Assembly (NCBI GenBank): GCA_963969595.1
Contig: OZ018411.1
Coordinates: 10,046,501-10,110,500, forward strand
Direction of reading: 5' to 3'
Length of the DNA: 64,000 nt
Source of the DNA: Neckera pumila
Lineage: Eukaryota > Streptophyta > Bryopsida > Hypnales > Neckeraceae
Each line of letters opens with the position of its first letter. Within the stretch, counting starts at the first letter, position 1. The position numbers and the translations under genes were made by a program. Shown here one piece after another: positions 11,871 through 22,040 of the stretch. Under the pieces are notes generated by a model. It did no database searches and was not told the origin of the DNA. It was given only the letters and a program-made list of their open reading frames with translations.

Positions 11871-13638
11871 TTCAAGTTGCGCATGGGGAAAACCCGTCGC
11901 CCAATATCCGCGAGTTGGGGACAAGATCGCCGAGAAGTCTTGCCACGAGAGGAGGTTTCCTGCATAACATTGTCCAAAAAAATCAGCACAATACACATGT
12001 ATCGGTTGTGTGCTGATAGACCGAGGACAAAATCATTTTAGTCACAAACTACTGTATTGGCTGCCAGCCGATACAACATATCGGTTCCTAAGTCATTGGT
12101 CGTAATACTATATCGGCTACCAGTTGACATAGTTCAATGGCAGCCTTGGTAAAGGCGCTGCTAGTGATGTCGACTGGCAGCTGATAAAAAGTTCAGTGCG
12201 TGCTAGGAAATCTGATTAAATACATGACATCATTACAAAGAAGGGAATATGCAAGGTGACGCAGAAGCAAGATGTATCGGCTGGCAGCCGATACATGATC
12301 AGGCGTAGTACTTCTCACTTTCAGGAGCTGCTGTTACCATCGCCGCAATCTTGTATTGGATATTAGCTAGGCTCCCTCTTTTGTCGGTTGCAAGAGAATC
12401 CTGTTGCCACAGACACTAATTGTATCAGCTGCCCACCAAATTGTATCGGACGCAAAAGAAGACCTATTGGTGGGGCGGCTGATCCTTCGCCAGCTAACTA
12501 AATGTTAGCTGCAAGCCAAGGAGAGGGAGAGGAAGAGAGAGGGAGAAAGAGAGAGCAAGAGAGAGAGCAAGTGAGCAAAATGAGAATGAGAGAAAATGCA
12601 AGTGGCTAGGAGAGTATATCCCCCCCACTGAAGTGACGGCTGCCAGTCGGGAGGCGCAATGATGACATTTGTTTTCCCTTCATCCGATTTTTTCATCCAT
12701 TTTCTATTATTCATCCATTTATTAGTACTCCACATCTAGCCAAGGACATGAAGGTGACGAATACTCATTGCAAGAAGATGCGTATGTTCCCAAGGTTGAT
12801 GCCACAATGGACGCACCTGTCTCTTTTGTAATCACAACAAACTCATCTTCCTCCAAATTCAAATTTCAAGCGCCAAACTGCTTCTCCCTCCATCTGGCTT
12901 AGGATCAATTCTTGGAGGATTTCATTCTTTCAGTTTCATTTACTTCTTGCAAGTGGAGAGTCGGAGCGTCAAGGCAGCGTGAGGGATGAGTGGCTTGCAT
13001 TGGGATGCAGGGGATTCAAGAGAAATGTAGTGGTGGAATGCAAGGTAGCGCAATGGATGACAAGATTGCAGTGGCTTGTAGGGAAGACTGGAATGCATTG
13101 GAATGTTTTGGATTTAGGATTTAGAATTTCAGGACATTTTTAGCATAGTCGCATTACAGGAGGGTCATTTGTATTTGAATTTGCTCTTTGATTTGTATTG
13201 CATTTCAAATCCAATCACATTTCTCTTAGATGAGTGGTCGGAGTTTTGGTTTAGTGTACCTAGACCAATTCAATTGTTTCAATTACTCGGCATTTGGGAT
13301 GACTAAATGGCGTTCAACTCCGCGGTATGAGAATCATGCAATTGTCCGTATAGTCCACATTGATGGCTGCAGGCGATATGCCATCTGGATATCGGCTGCC
13401 AGCCAATAAAATCTGCCGTAGTGGGATGAAATCTAAAACTACAGGTCCTGGGAGCTTAGTGGAGGTTGTTCTTTAACATGTCAGCTACCAGCCGATACAT
13501 TAAAAAGGTAATTAGGGAGGGTTGCTTCTGAATACATTCATAGGACCACTAAGGAGGGTTGATCTCTATCCTATCGGTTGCTAGCCGATACAATATCCGG
13601 GGCTCAGTGAATTTGAACATCAGATATTGTAGGGAGCT
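11870..13638. other. palindrome-dense spacer between divergent element genes
   Basis: No supported coding frame. At least nine clear copies of the 19-bp palindrome lie here (12000 to 13572) with several half-sites. A GA-rich microsatellite occupies about 12519-12575. The spacer separates the 5' end of the minus-strand ParB-like relic from the plus-strand segments, so it is where promoters for both would be expected. Confidence 0.6.
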
Positions 13639-14157
13639 GTGCGCCTATTCCAAATCATGAGTGGATCTGGTCAAATGGGTTTGGATGCGAGTGCAATTGA
13701 TGCATTTACAAGGAATAATGGTTCCAGCAGACTGAAGCTGCGGAAGGGAGCAGTTGTTGCTCTTACGCTTGAAAGATTGTACAACACTGGGCAAGCTCTT
13801 GTTGAGAGGGTGGAGAACCACAAGCCCTTCCTTGTGCGGATTCATGTTCTACATATTCCAAAGAACCTTGACATGAAAATTCCATTTCCTGAGGGGGACC
13901 TGCTCTTCCTCAGTCAATGCACTAGAACGTCAATCCTCTGGGAAGCAAGCAATGTATATTCCTTTGCAAAATCGGAGGGCTCTAGTTGCGCTGGTATCGG
14001 CTGCCAGCCGATACAAATGAATTCGGATGAAAAGCCCATTCATCAGTTCCTGTCACTCACTGTCAACATGGAGGTCGCTCTTCAGCAAACTGTTGAAGAC
14101 AGCTTGCAATATGCTGGAGTGGGCTTCATTGTTGAGTACTCCCCAAAGGGATTCTAG
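13639..14157 (+). CDS. unrecognised coding-like frame in the element complex
   Basis: The frame opens ATGAGTGGATC at about 13657 (the upstream extension starts at a non-ATG codon) and reads MSGSGQMGLDASAIDAFTRN, followed by a basic and hydrophobic segment of plausible globular composition. A perfect copy of the palindrome at 13995 is read in frame as IGCQPIQ. Position 13,994 also looks like a splice donor (CTG|GTATCG), so the motif may lie in an intron. It may be the N-terminal part of the DUF7869-like gene downstream or a separate gene. Confidence 0.25.
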   Translation: MRLFQIMSGSGQMGLDASAIDAFTRNNGSSRLKLRKGAVVALTLERLYNTGQALVERVENHKPFLVRIHVLHIPKNLDMKIPFPEGDLLFLSQCTRTSILWEASNVYSFAKSEGSSCAGIGCQPIQMNSDEKPIHQFLSLTVNMEVALQQTVEDSLQYAGVGFIVEYSPKGF

Positions 14158-14361
14158 AAAGGCTTCCGAGTTCCTCACAGCTTCTTCTTGGTTGTCAAAC
14201 TTCTGCATGTCGTCGACGACTTCAAGGATCAAAATGCCTTCTGCAAGATTCTGGATTTCATGACACTCAATCTTTGCGTTGGGTACAGAATACTCTAGAG
14301 CGGTTACAAGGTCAGGCCTATTGCATCTTCTAGTGTTGCTCCAAAGGTTGTCAGCGGCCAA
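14053..14361 (-). CDS. unrecognised minus-strand coding-like frame
   Basis: About 102 codons with protein-like composition, including LVTALEYSVPNAKIECHEIQ and a mixed-charge helical region. It overlaps the end of the plus-strand frame at 13,639-14,157, so at most one of the two overlapping parts is likely real. Frames at 14,583-15,079 on the same strand may continue it. A palindrome copy lies at its upstream edge (14349-14367). No family recognised. Confidence 0.2.
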   Translation of the reverse strand: MAADNLWSNTRRCNRPDLVTALEYSVPNAKIECHEIQNLAEGILILEVVDDMQKFDNQEEAVRNSEAFLESLWGVLNNEAHSSILQAVFNSLLKSDLHVDSE

Positions 14362-15126
14362 TCGACAAGTCCTCTAGTGACGCACATCAAGCAAGCTATT
14401 CAGGATGTCAATGGCAAAAGTAGAGGTAGCACTTCCAATTTTCCGGAGGAGTATGCGGAGCCCGCTTTGGGACGAATTGCACCCAATGCCTCAGACAAAG
14501 ACGGTCAAGATGATAGGCTGTACTTGTTCGACAATGACAGTGAAAAGTCCACTGATCATTTTCCCAATGTTCTTTGCTTTGCTCATTCAAAACAAGGAGG
14601 GAGATGGCATATGCAGTTCAGAGTCAACTTCATCTTAAAGTTATTCTGAGAAAGAACTTTGTTACTCTTGCAAATGTCGACGTCTGCGAGAATGTCTGGT
14701 ACATCATTCACGGGGTCTTCAGGTCGGCCTATCATGTATACAAGGATGCGGCTACTGCAAGATCCGTGAGCGGGTCGCATGGAAACATAGGGCTCGTCGA
14801 CCTTGTCCACAAACTGTTCAGGCTCAAGCAACACTAATGACCATGATCAACGAGAATGCCAACCAGATGCCGAACAAGTTCAGGCTTGCTTGAAACAAAC
14901 GCGCTGATAATTTCAAGGTTGTTCCCTTTGCAATGAATTGGGATGACATGCGCAAGCAAGTTAATTATGTAAGAAATCATGAATTTCTTCTCCCTCTCTG
15001 CAATATGGTCTAGTTTCTGTCGGCTACCAACCGATACGGTTTGTTCTACCTGCATAGCGTACCTTTGAATCAACCCCACTTGACTTCTTGTGCAATAAGG
15101 ACTTCCCTAAAATAAGGATTGGCTTC

Positions 15127-15269
15127 TGTCGACTGCCAGTCGATACAGTTTAATCCACCTGACTTTGTTACAACTCATTGCTTGGATTTGTCGACTGCCA
15201 GCTGATATAGTTTAATCCACTCGACTTTGTTACAGCTCATTGCTTGGATCTGTCAGCTGCCAGCCGACA
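15127..15269. repeat. 62-bp tandem units, each with one 19-bp palindrome
   Basis: Palindromes start at 15127, 15189 and 15251, exactly 62 bp apart. The spacers between them are nearly identical (both contain TTTAATCCAC and TTGTTACA). The motif has been multiplied here together with its flank by local tandem duplication. The array lies just upstream of the DUF7869-like coding segments. Confidence 0.85.
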
Positions 15270-15349
15270 AAACGGTCTCTCCAGTCTGTTGATCAAATCA
15301 TTGTCGTCCTGCACCACAAGTAAATAGAATATGCAATTTAAAGCCAGTC

Positions 15350-17128
15350 TTGCAGTCTGCCGTCAATCGCCTTCGGAAAGCTCATTTCAAGAATGTTGAA
15401 GTCAAGGCGGTTGGGAGCAACTTCTCAAAATGCAAAGAATGTGACTTCCTTATTGAGTTCATTGCGAAGTATCCTAGAGGATGTAATGAGTGGCAGACAC
15501 TCGTTAATGACAAAGAACGACATCTCAGTTACCAACGCGCATGTAGAAATGTCTATGGAGGATGGACCACAAAATCCGTGCAAAATCCATCAGAGTTCCT
15601 CTACATAATACACAACAAGATGGACACTACGAAGACCGTTATTTCTAGGATGCAGCGTATCACCAAGGCCACCGCCGGGCTTGGGCAAATACCAATCTCG
15701 TGTACTGGCATGCTCACTCACAGACATGGCGATGGCGCGTTTGCTCATTACTCCACATCACTCTGGCCGGGGGATTCAAACTTCACAATATTGTCGTTGT
15801 GTAGGGTCTTGTAAGCTCTAGAGTTGCCACCGGCTAGAGAATCAAATATCTTGTTCTCAACTCCACCTCAAAATAGCTTCTTTGAAGCTCTGCTTCATGG
15901 GAAATCGAGATGCAGTTCGTCCATTCCGTTGAACTCCGACAGAGTCACAGTCACTCCAAGACCAGGACGACCTCATATTCGACTCCTGCAAAAGCTGTTT
16001 TTGCAATTGGACAATTTTGCCAAAGACAATAAGAATCGGTTCTTCATAGCATTTTGCTCATTACTTTTGGCCAGGCGCATCTTCAAGGAAGTAACGGTTG
16101 GATTTCTCATTGTCGGACATACGCACAAAGACATTGACACGCACTTTAGTTGTTTGTCAAAGCTAATCAAGTGGAAGAACACTTACGTTCTCGCAGATCT
16201 CATGAAGGCATTCATGGACTTGCAAAAGACTACAGCCTTCATCCTGGAGTTAGTTCAGGAGGTTGTTGGCTTCAAATCATACCTAAAGGGCTTCCATCAT
16301 GACGGGGTGAACAAGATAGTAGGACTCGGAGATAAACACCTATTCAAATTCTACATCAAAGAATTTGGAGATGATCAAGGATGGCCGGTCATGCGGTACA
16401 AGAAAAGGACAACAGGTTTGTCATGGCTTCCTCTTGGCCTGGCTATGAAAATGCGGACAGCGGACAATGATGGCAATCCAAAAATTCCGGAGGGGGACCC
16501 ACTACCTATTCGATTTAAGGCACTCTGGGGAAACGTAGAGATTAATCCAAGAATGAGGAATGCAAAAAAAGGAGTTGCCAGAGCCAGCAAATGCAGTGAG
16601 AAATAGAGCTTCATCAAAAGTGGAATTGTAAAATACATCGAGTTTTGAAAATTGAGAATGGCCAAGAACAAGCGATACACAGAGGAATTGGTAGGTACTG
16701 TGGCATACTAGGAAAGAATCCTAGCTGAGATTTGTTTGCCTCTGCCCACCGCTTTGAAATTGCTTCAAGAAGGGTTTTAGCCGTTGTCGGAGTGGTCACA
16801 AGTTCACAGATTGACATTTCCAAAAGACGGAGCGGATCCAAATAATCTGTCTGACACCACTCCAGAGGACAATCAAGATCCTTTGCTATATTGTGGGCCT
16901 GCAAAGGACAAGCCGAGGTTGAGCTTTAATCTTTTTTGCGACGTTCTACTAGGGGACTTTGTTCTCTATTGGTCTTGTCACAACAACTACCTTTCTGTTT
17001 GGCTGGGGTGGGTATTGGAGTGTGTGGTCTTGACTCCAAGGCCGTCGTATGAAAATTTGAAGGTGGAATGGTGGACTCCTTTGAAGAGCAAACGGGAGGG
17101 GAAGGAGGTGGTGGAGAGGGAGTGCTAG
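15350..17128 (+). pseudogene. DUF7869-like mobile-element protein, broken or spliced
   Basis: A CTTGCAG acceptor-like site precedes a first segment (15,350-15,814). It reads FSKCKECDFLIEFIAKYPRG, then an H/R/Y-rich block and FLYIIHNKMDTTKT. A second segment (about 15,830-16,606) contains LFLQLDNFAKDNKNRFFIAF and VGFLIVGHTHKDIDTHFSCL, the QxDNxxxxNKN and FLxVGHTHxxIDxxFS signatures of DUF7869 proteins. This family is repetitive in plants, oomycetes and cnidarians and its fold is probably RNase H-like. A third segment (16,784-17,128) ends near VEWWTPLKSK, like the C-terminal part of relatives. The segments lie in different frames, joined by introns or frameshifts. The Asp and His residues of both signatures are intact. 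It could be the transposase of this complex, but that is inference. Confidence 0.55.
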
Positions 17129-17356
17129 ACCCGGAGATGGCATAAGGAACTCCGTCTTCGGCAAGTTGTTCATGTTTGCATTGTTCTGTACTCGCACAGA
17201 ATGCCCTCGCATGCAAAGAAAGGACCTCCGACATCTCATTTGATTCCAGAGGCCTCGGTTATTACTGCAATTGCAAATCTGGAGGCCACGGGTGCTACTG
17301 TTGACCGAGATGTTGACAACGAAGGTGAAGACTAACGCCACCAGTCATTTGGGGGT

Positions 17357-17700
17357 TGTCAGTTGCCAGCCAATACAGCACTTTATGTCAGTTCTTCTCA
17401 GGACTCCACTGGTCCCAGGCAGCACTTGGATGGTGGTGTCGGCTGCTAGCCAATAGGATATTTTTAATGTCAGTTTAGCAGGTGATTCTACTCGTTTTGA
17501 TTAGCACGCGGATGGAGGTGTCAGCTACCAGTCGATAGAGTACATCTTGTCGCATTTATAGATGACTCTATTTGTCGGGATCAGCATTCAGATGGAGATG
17601 TTGGCTGCCAGCCAATAGAGTACTTCTTCTCAGTTCTGCGGATGACTTTGTTTGTTGAGATCAACACTTGGATGGAGGTGCCAGCAGCCAGCCAATGTAT
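17357..17700. repeat. 81-bp tandem units, each with one 19-bp palindrome
   Basis: Five palindromes start at 17357, 17437, 17519, 17599 and 17679, spaced 80, 82, 80 and 80 bp. Spacers share elements such as GGATGGAGGTG just before each motif and GATGACT after it. A further motif at 17861 stands apart. The array lies just after the DUF7869-like frame. Confidence 0.85.
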
Positions 17701-17899
17701 TGCACACTTCTACGTATTCTTCGCACACTTCTGTCACTACGGTAATCATGTTTTGGTACTCCAACCGGGTTTTCACTTTTTTGAGTCTCATTATGGGTCT
17801 TCGGGGAGTAGCTTTAGATCAGCCATCCTTTTGGGCGGTACCCCGTCCATTTGCAGTTACTGTTGACTGCCCGCCGACACAGTTAGCATATGTGGACAC

Positions 17900-18490
17900 T
17901 GCAATATTAGCTTAATTTATTCCCCTTCTTGTTGTCCTCCGGCTAGTCTTCTAGTGCAATATGTAATCCAGTTTTATCATTTCTGTTTTGAATATATATG
18001 ATGCTCCTGCACAAGCAATTTTCTCACTACTTTGATTTATTGCACTCTTGGAATGTTCACTAGTACTACTCTGATATTCATTGCTCCATTTATGTATGAC
18101 TTCTTGCGTTACTATGGACTCTCTTATAGGCTACCAACTAATTCATATTATGCAGTTATGGGGCTTAGGGTGTCTTGTGTTGAGGATTGAGAAATGATTT
18201 GATATTCATGATTGGATTTGTTTTAAGGTTTTGCTTCTAGAGTCGTGGGGCACGGTTATAGGCATCTCTTCTGCTATCACTGTTGCATTTGCTACTAAAT
18301 TATCTTACTTCTTATTTTTGTTAGTCAAATGGTCCTATTTGAATCCATTTTGTTAGACAAACACTTGAGCTAGACAATGTGTGGGTGGGCCACCGACACT
18401 TTTCTACCATTCAAATCATTTTTTCTTCTTTTTTTAGGTGAATGTGGACTATGAATTTGTCCATATTTGGTGTAATTGTCCATAATTAGT
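17900..18490. other. AT-rich spacer, nothing recognised
   Basis: No coding frame and no palindrome copies. It separates the palindrome-bearing complex from the inverted half-copy of the small TIR element that begins near 18,497. Confidence 0.5.
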
Positions 18491-18496
18491 TAAATA

Positions 18497-18892
18497 TGGG
18501 TTATGCTCAAAGTGCACTATCTTTGTGCACGTGCAGAGGATACAATTTTTTTTCCCAAAGATGAAAATAGTTGAGAAGAAGCATCTTCAAGACTTCAAGT
18601 AATAAAAAATGGATTTTTTGGGGAGAATTTTTGAATATTTTTACTATTTTGTAAAAAATAAAATCCCAAAAGGTCTATTTCCTTCTCTTTTTCAACATTC
18701 TTTGACCGTGCATAATTTTTAGAGATAAATTATTCTAGGTCTGAATTTTTCACACACATACTTTTTTGAATGTTTACAGATTATTCGTATTTTTATTTTA
18801 TTTAAAAAAAAAATTATTCCAAAAGTCACATTACTCCAATCCTAAGGCCATTTTGACCCAAAATCATGAAGTGTTTCTTGCCACTACCCTTT
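18497..18892 (+). repeat. truncated inverted copy of the small TIR element at 24,596-25,315
   Basis: Read in reverse complement, this segment matches 24,600-24,975 along its whole length, with an estimated 80% identity by eye. Shared landmarks are GCTCAAAGTGCACTA, CGTGCAGAGGAT, AATAAAATCCC, GTGCATAA and AAGTGTTTCTTGC. The end carrying AAGTGTTTCTTGCCACTACC is the TIR; the other half of the element is missing. The two copies face each other and enclose the hAT and Tc1 relics. Confidence 0.75.
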
Positions 18893-18959
18893 ACACACAC
18901 AAAAAAAAACACCCAAAAAATTAAAACTAAGACCAAAAAAATTTTTAATCCCCCGAAGG

Positions 18960-19170
18960 GAATTGAACCGGCTTTGGCCTACAAAGGCGGGATTTGGCTC
19001 TTGGCCTTGAGGTTGGAGGCGGACTCTGGCCAGCTGGGGTCGTGGTTGGGGCCAAACCTTGGCCGTTGGGGTTGAGGATGTGGGCTCTGGCCTTCGGGGT
19101 CAGGGCTCAAGCTTTGGCCTTTAGGATTGGGGCTTGGTACTCTGGCCTTGGGCCTCCATAAAAAGGAATA
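18960..19170. repeat. degenerate minisatellite built on TTGGCC/TCTGGCC
   Basis: A G/T-rich run in which TTTGGCC, CTTGGCC and TCTGGCC recur every 20-35 bases, interspersed with GGGGTT and GGGGCTTGG. It is open in one frame by composition, but there is no sign of a gene. Confidence 0.5.
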
Positions 19171-19199
19171 AATATCGGATTTCTCCTTGTATTTTTTTT

Positions 19200-20300
19200 T
19201 GAGAAAGGAAAAGAACTAGGATGGACAAAAGATCCAGCGGTACTTGGCACAATATGGAATAGTACAGGAATTGGCACTTCCCACAAACCTTGCTAAATTC
19301 TTATGACTTTAATATCTTGGAAACTAAACTTGAGCTATTCCAAACATGTCTTGAAAATTAGAGTTTGGAGAGAATAATTAGGGAGATTTAAAGCTTTGCC
19401 GTCAAATTGGATTTATTACCAATGTTAGGACTTCCTAACCTTGTAGGTTCAAAGCTCCATCATCCAAGCGGATTTTTAACACACAATCTAAGACCAAGGA
19501 AATAACAAAAAGTCAAAGCTTCTCTGCTCCTGAGGGGGGCCACACAATAAAAGACAATTTCAACAAAGGAAAATCCTAAACTTAGAGAATGACGACCCCA
19601 GGGGGGTTCAAAGCTCCGCCATTCTGGAGGGGGGCCACACAATGAAAGACACTTTAGAAGAACACACAACACCAAACTTGCGGAGAACGCATGCACGTGT
19701 TAGTACAAGACACGTGTTATTACAAGACACACTCAAATGCTAAAGGTCCTCCAAAGCGACATTGCCAAGGTATGATGGGGAATGTCTTTAGGGTTAGTAC
19801 AAGACACAAGATAGACTCTCAAGTATAAGTTAATATCCAAAACACAAACCCCCCTAACTCCCAAGTTAGTGACTCAAAGAACTCAAAGAAAGGCAAATGA
19901 CTTACAAAAACACATACAATAAGATAGAAAGACCTCCGAGACCTTCAAGAGTTGAAAATTAGACAACAATGGAGCCAAAAGTGCTCCAAAAACACTGTAG
20001 AAGTTCCTTTGGCAAAACGCCAAAAAACAATATAAATTGGACCCACGGACCCAAACAAGAATGGGGGTGGTGTGAGAGGGAAATGGGCGCCTTTTTGTAG
20101 GTTTTCCAAGGCACCCACCTTCCTCAATTAACCTTCGTAACCTTATCAATTTGGATTTTCATTCTTATCTTCTAAAATTTTCATAGCAAATGGATTTTAC
20201 GCTGGTCCAATGTTGTAACTTTTGGAATTTGCCTTGAAACTTCAAATGGATTGCGCCAATGGCTTCAAAATGCCATTTTTAGTCCTAAAGTCCTCCTATC
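19200..20300. other. non-coding stretch with a short direct duplication
   Basis: No gene recognised. A block with GGGGGGCCACACAATGAAAG occurs in two close forms (about 19,535 and 19,633). Confidence 0.4.
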
Positions 20301-22040
20301 CTATATTCTAACATCTAAAATCCCTCCTAGGTTAGTGCTAATTGGGAGCTCACAATAGGTTTTTTGATTTTGACAACTTACCGCACGAACAACCACCAAC
20401 AGCTCCAACATGGCTATAATTCCATTGTTTTCAGCCAGAAGCCTCCAAATCAAACCCAAGCAGCTCATCCAACATCGCGTCTTCACATTCTTGAGTAGCT
20501 TGAGCCCCTTAGAAGCTAGCTGCTGTGACAGTGCTTTAAATTTTGCAGCTTTCTTTGGGGAATGTGCAAAGTAGGTGTGGGTGGTCCTTAGCATTTTGTC
20601 ACCAACATGCATCACTAGAAAAGCTGACAAGGACTGTGTTGCCAAATTTAGACAATGGATGCAACAGTGAATGCTAATGCAAAAGGGAGCATATTTCTCC
20701 TTGATTTGTGTTGTCACTCCATTTTTGAGGCTCTAGAATGTACTGACTCCGTCAACACCAAAACAAAGTAGTCACTGAGAGATCTTTGAATCAGTGATGC
20801 CTCCTGCAACACTGAAGGCACACATAATCATTGTAGTCAATTTATTAGCTGAAGCACCATTGCTATCCATCTTTTGGATGGTAAGCAATAATGGAACATG
20901 ACACCAATTTATCATGACATAAACATGGATGGCGATCCAACTTGTGTTGTTACAAGCACTAGTTTCATCTGCTGTTACAGCCACATACATAGTGTTGGAC
21001 ACTAAACTCTGGATTTTTTGTTTTACAAAGTCATATATATGTTCAGCCATGATCCAACCATAATCATCAAACCAATGCTTTTGAGGCATGTCAAAAACAG
21101 CATTGATACAAATTAAATCTAACGTCCAATTTTGTCATTGGCCTTCCACCTGACAGCAATTAGAACAGTATAGAAAATTGGATGCATTTCTTGCAGGACT
21201 TGATGGAGGTGCAACTCTGGATTTTCTCAATATAATGGGACGGCGAGCTGCATAAAGCAGCATGCATTTCTTGTGAATGTCACGGGTGCTGTGCTTGGAG
21301 ATGGTATCCCATTTCGGCACCATGTGGATGGGTTTCCTCCGCACAGTTGTGCACGGCATATACTGCACCATGTGCATGATGCCATCCTCTGCTAAAATAG
21401 CCTCACTCTACGGCTCCTTTGCTGCCCACTCACTTTTGAACTTTTGGTATAGGTCGTAATTCTTCCTTATCTTTGTCAAAATGGACGTTGATGGTGCCGT
21501 TTTACCCTTGTGTTGTGATTGGCCGGCCTTTTGCTTATTTCCAAGGCAGGGCGGCTCCATGAAGTCATCATCAAAATTGAGCATGTCGTCAGCATTGAGA
21601 TCCAACTCATTCTCCAAATTGTTTGGCTCCAAGTCCAAAGACGTTGTGTCATTGTCAGAAACATGCACAACATTGGGGCAAGAGAGGAGGATTCAGTGTC
21701 TATGGCTATAGCGCTGGAGGATCCGACTTTGCCAATTCCAATTTCACGCACTGCAAAGCACTACGGTTCTCAAAATTCCGACTGGATAGGAAGTAGCTAC
21801 GCATTGTCCTTCCATTTCGAGCCCTCTTCCACGCTTCAACTTCAATCGCCCTTTTCTTCACTTGTGCCTTGCGCTTAGCTGCCTTAGCCTCTTTCCTCAA
21901 TTGCTCCAACTTTTTCTTATGTCTCTCTGCGCGTAAAATTCCGTAGCTAGTCTTTGTTGCGCTTGTGAAACTCATATCTGCAAGTTGAGAAGGAGACTTG
22001 GTCATTGGAGATTTCAACATCCAAATTCCCAATCTCAAAA
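20301..22040 (-). pseudogene. hAT-type transposase relic
   Basis: Coding fragments on the minus strand appear in the correct order for a hAT transposase. The 5' part (22,040-21,400) is a coiled-coil Lys/Arg/Glu segment followed by an acidic one. Next is KWDTISKHSTRDIHKKCMLL (21,377-21,135). Then YVAVTADETSACNNTSWIAI (21,089-20,772) matches the hAT DExS block, and a VDG segment follows after a stop. The last fragment (20,717-20,301) has ISIHCCIHCLNLATQSLS, the CxxHxxNLA-like block, and KTRCWMS, similar to the conserved TRWxS. At least two in-frame stops separate the fragments, so this copy is inactive. It is closest to the ZBED5/ZNF862-like hAT group, from memory. No hAT TIRs or 8-bp target duplication were found. 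Confidence 0.65.

Larger units (their letters stand above)
173..17879. repeat. dispersed 19-bp palindrome family, consensus TATCGGCTGCCAGCCGATA
   Basis: Nine-base arms flank a single central base. Copies start at 173, 1232, 1356, 6059, 6458, 10361, 10434, 11046, 12000, 12055, 12111, 12168, 12275, 13390, 13479, 13572, 13995, 14349, 15019, 15127, 15189, 15251, 17357, 17437, 17519, 17599, 17679 and 17861; weaker ones lie near 12079, 12423, 12634 and 13369. Perfect copies include 13995; 12275 differs only in the centre base. Nearly all differences are C-to-T or G-to-A transitions, many at the CG pair of each arm (TCGG to TTGG or TCAG), as expected from methylated-cytosine decay. Copies lie in spacers, in likely introns and in some coding-like stretches. 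Confidence 0.9.
1..17900. mobile_element. decayed mobile-element complex marked by a dispersed 19-bp palindrome
   Basis: This stretch is defined by about 28 copies of a 19-bp imperfect palindrome found nowhere else in the window, and by broken multi-exon genes on both strands. The minus strand carries a relic with a ParB/Srx-like box; the plus strand carries a DUF7869-like gene. The copies stop at 17,879 on the right; on the left they reach position 173, so the element probably extends past the window edge. Between 1,375 and 6,058 there are no copies, and that gap holds a different element rich in TCCGGA. I found no terminal inverted repeats or long terminal repeats. Treating the whole as one element rather than several related ones is inference. 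Confidence 0.5.

Noticed and set aside
15019..17879. Evenly spaced short palindromes resembling a CRISPR array
   Set aside because: The spacers are themselves repeated, there are no cas genes, the DNA is eukaryotic and the same word is dispersed over 18 kb.
18866..19075. Open frame over the G-rich repeat
   Set aside because: It is open because of repetitive composition and has no domain or splice context.
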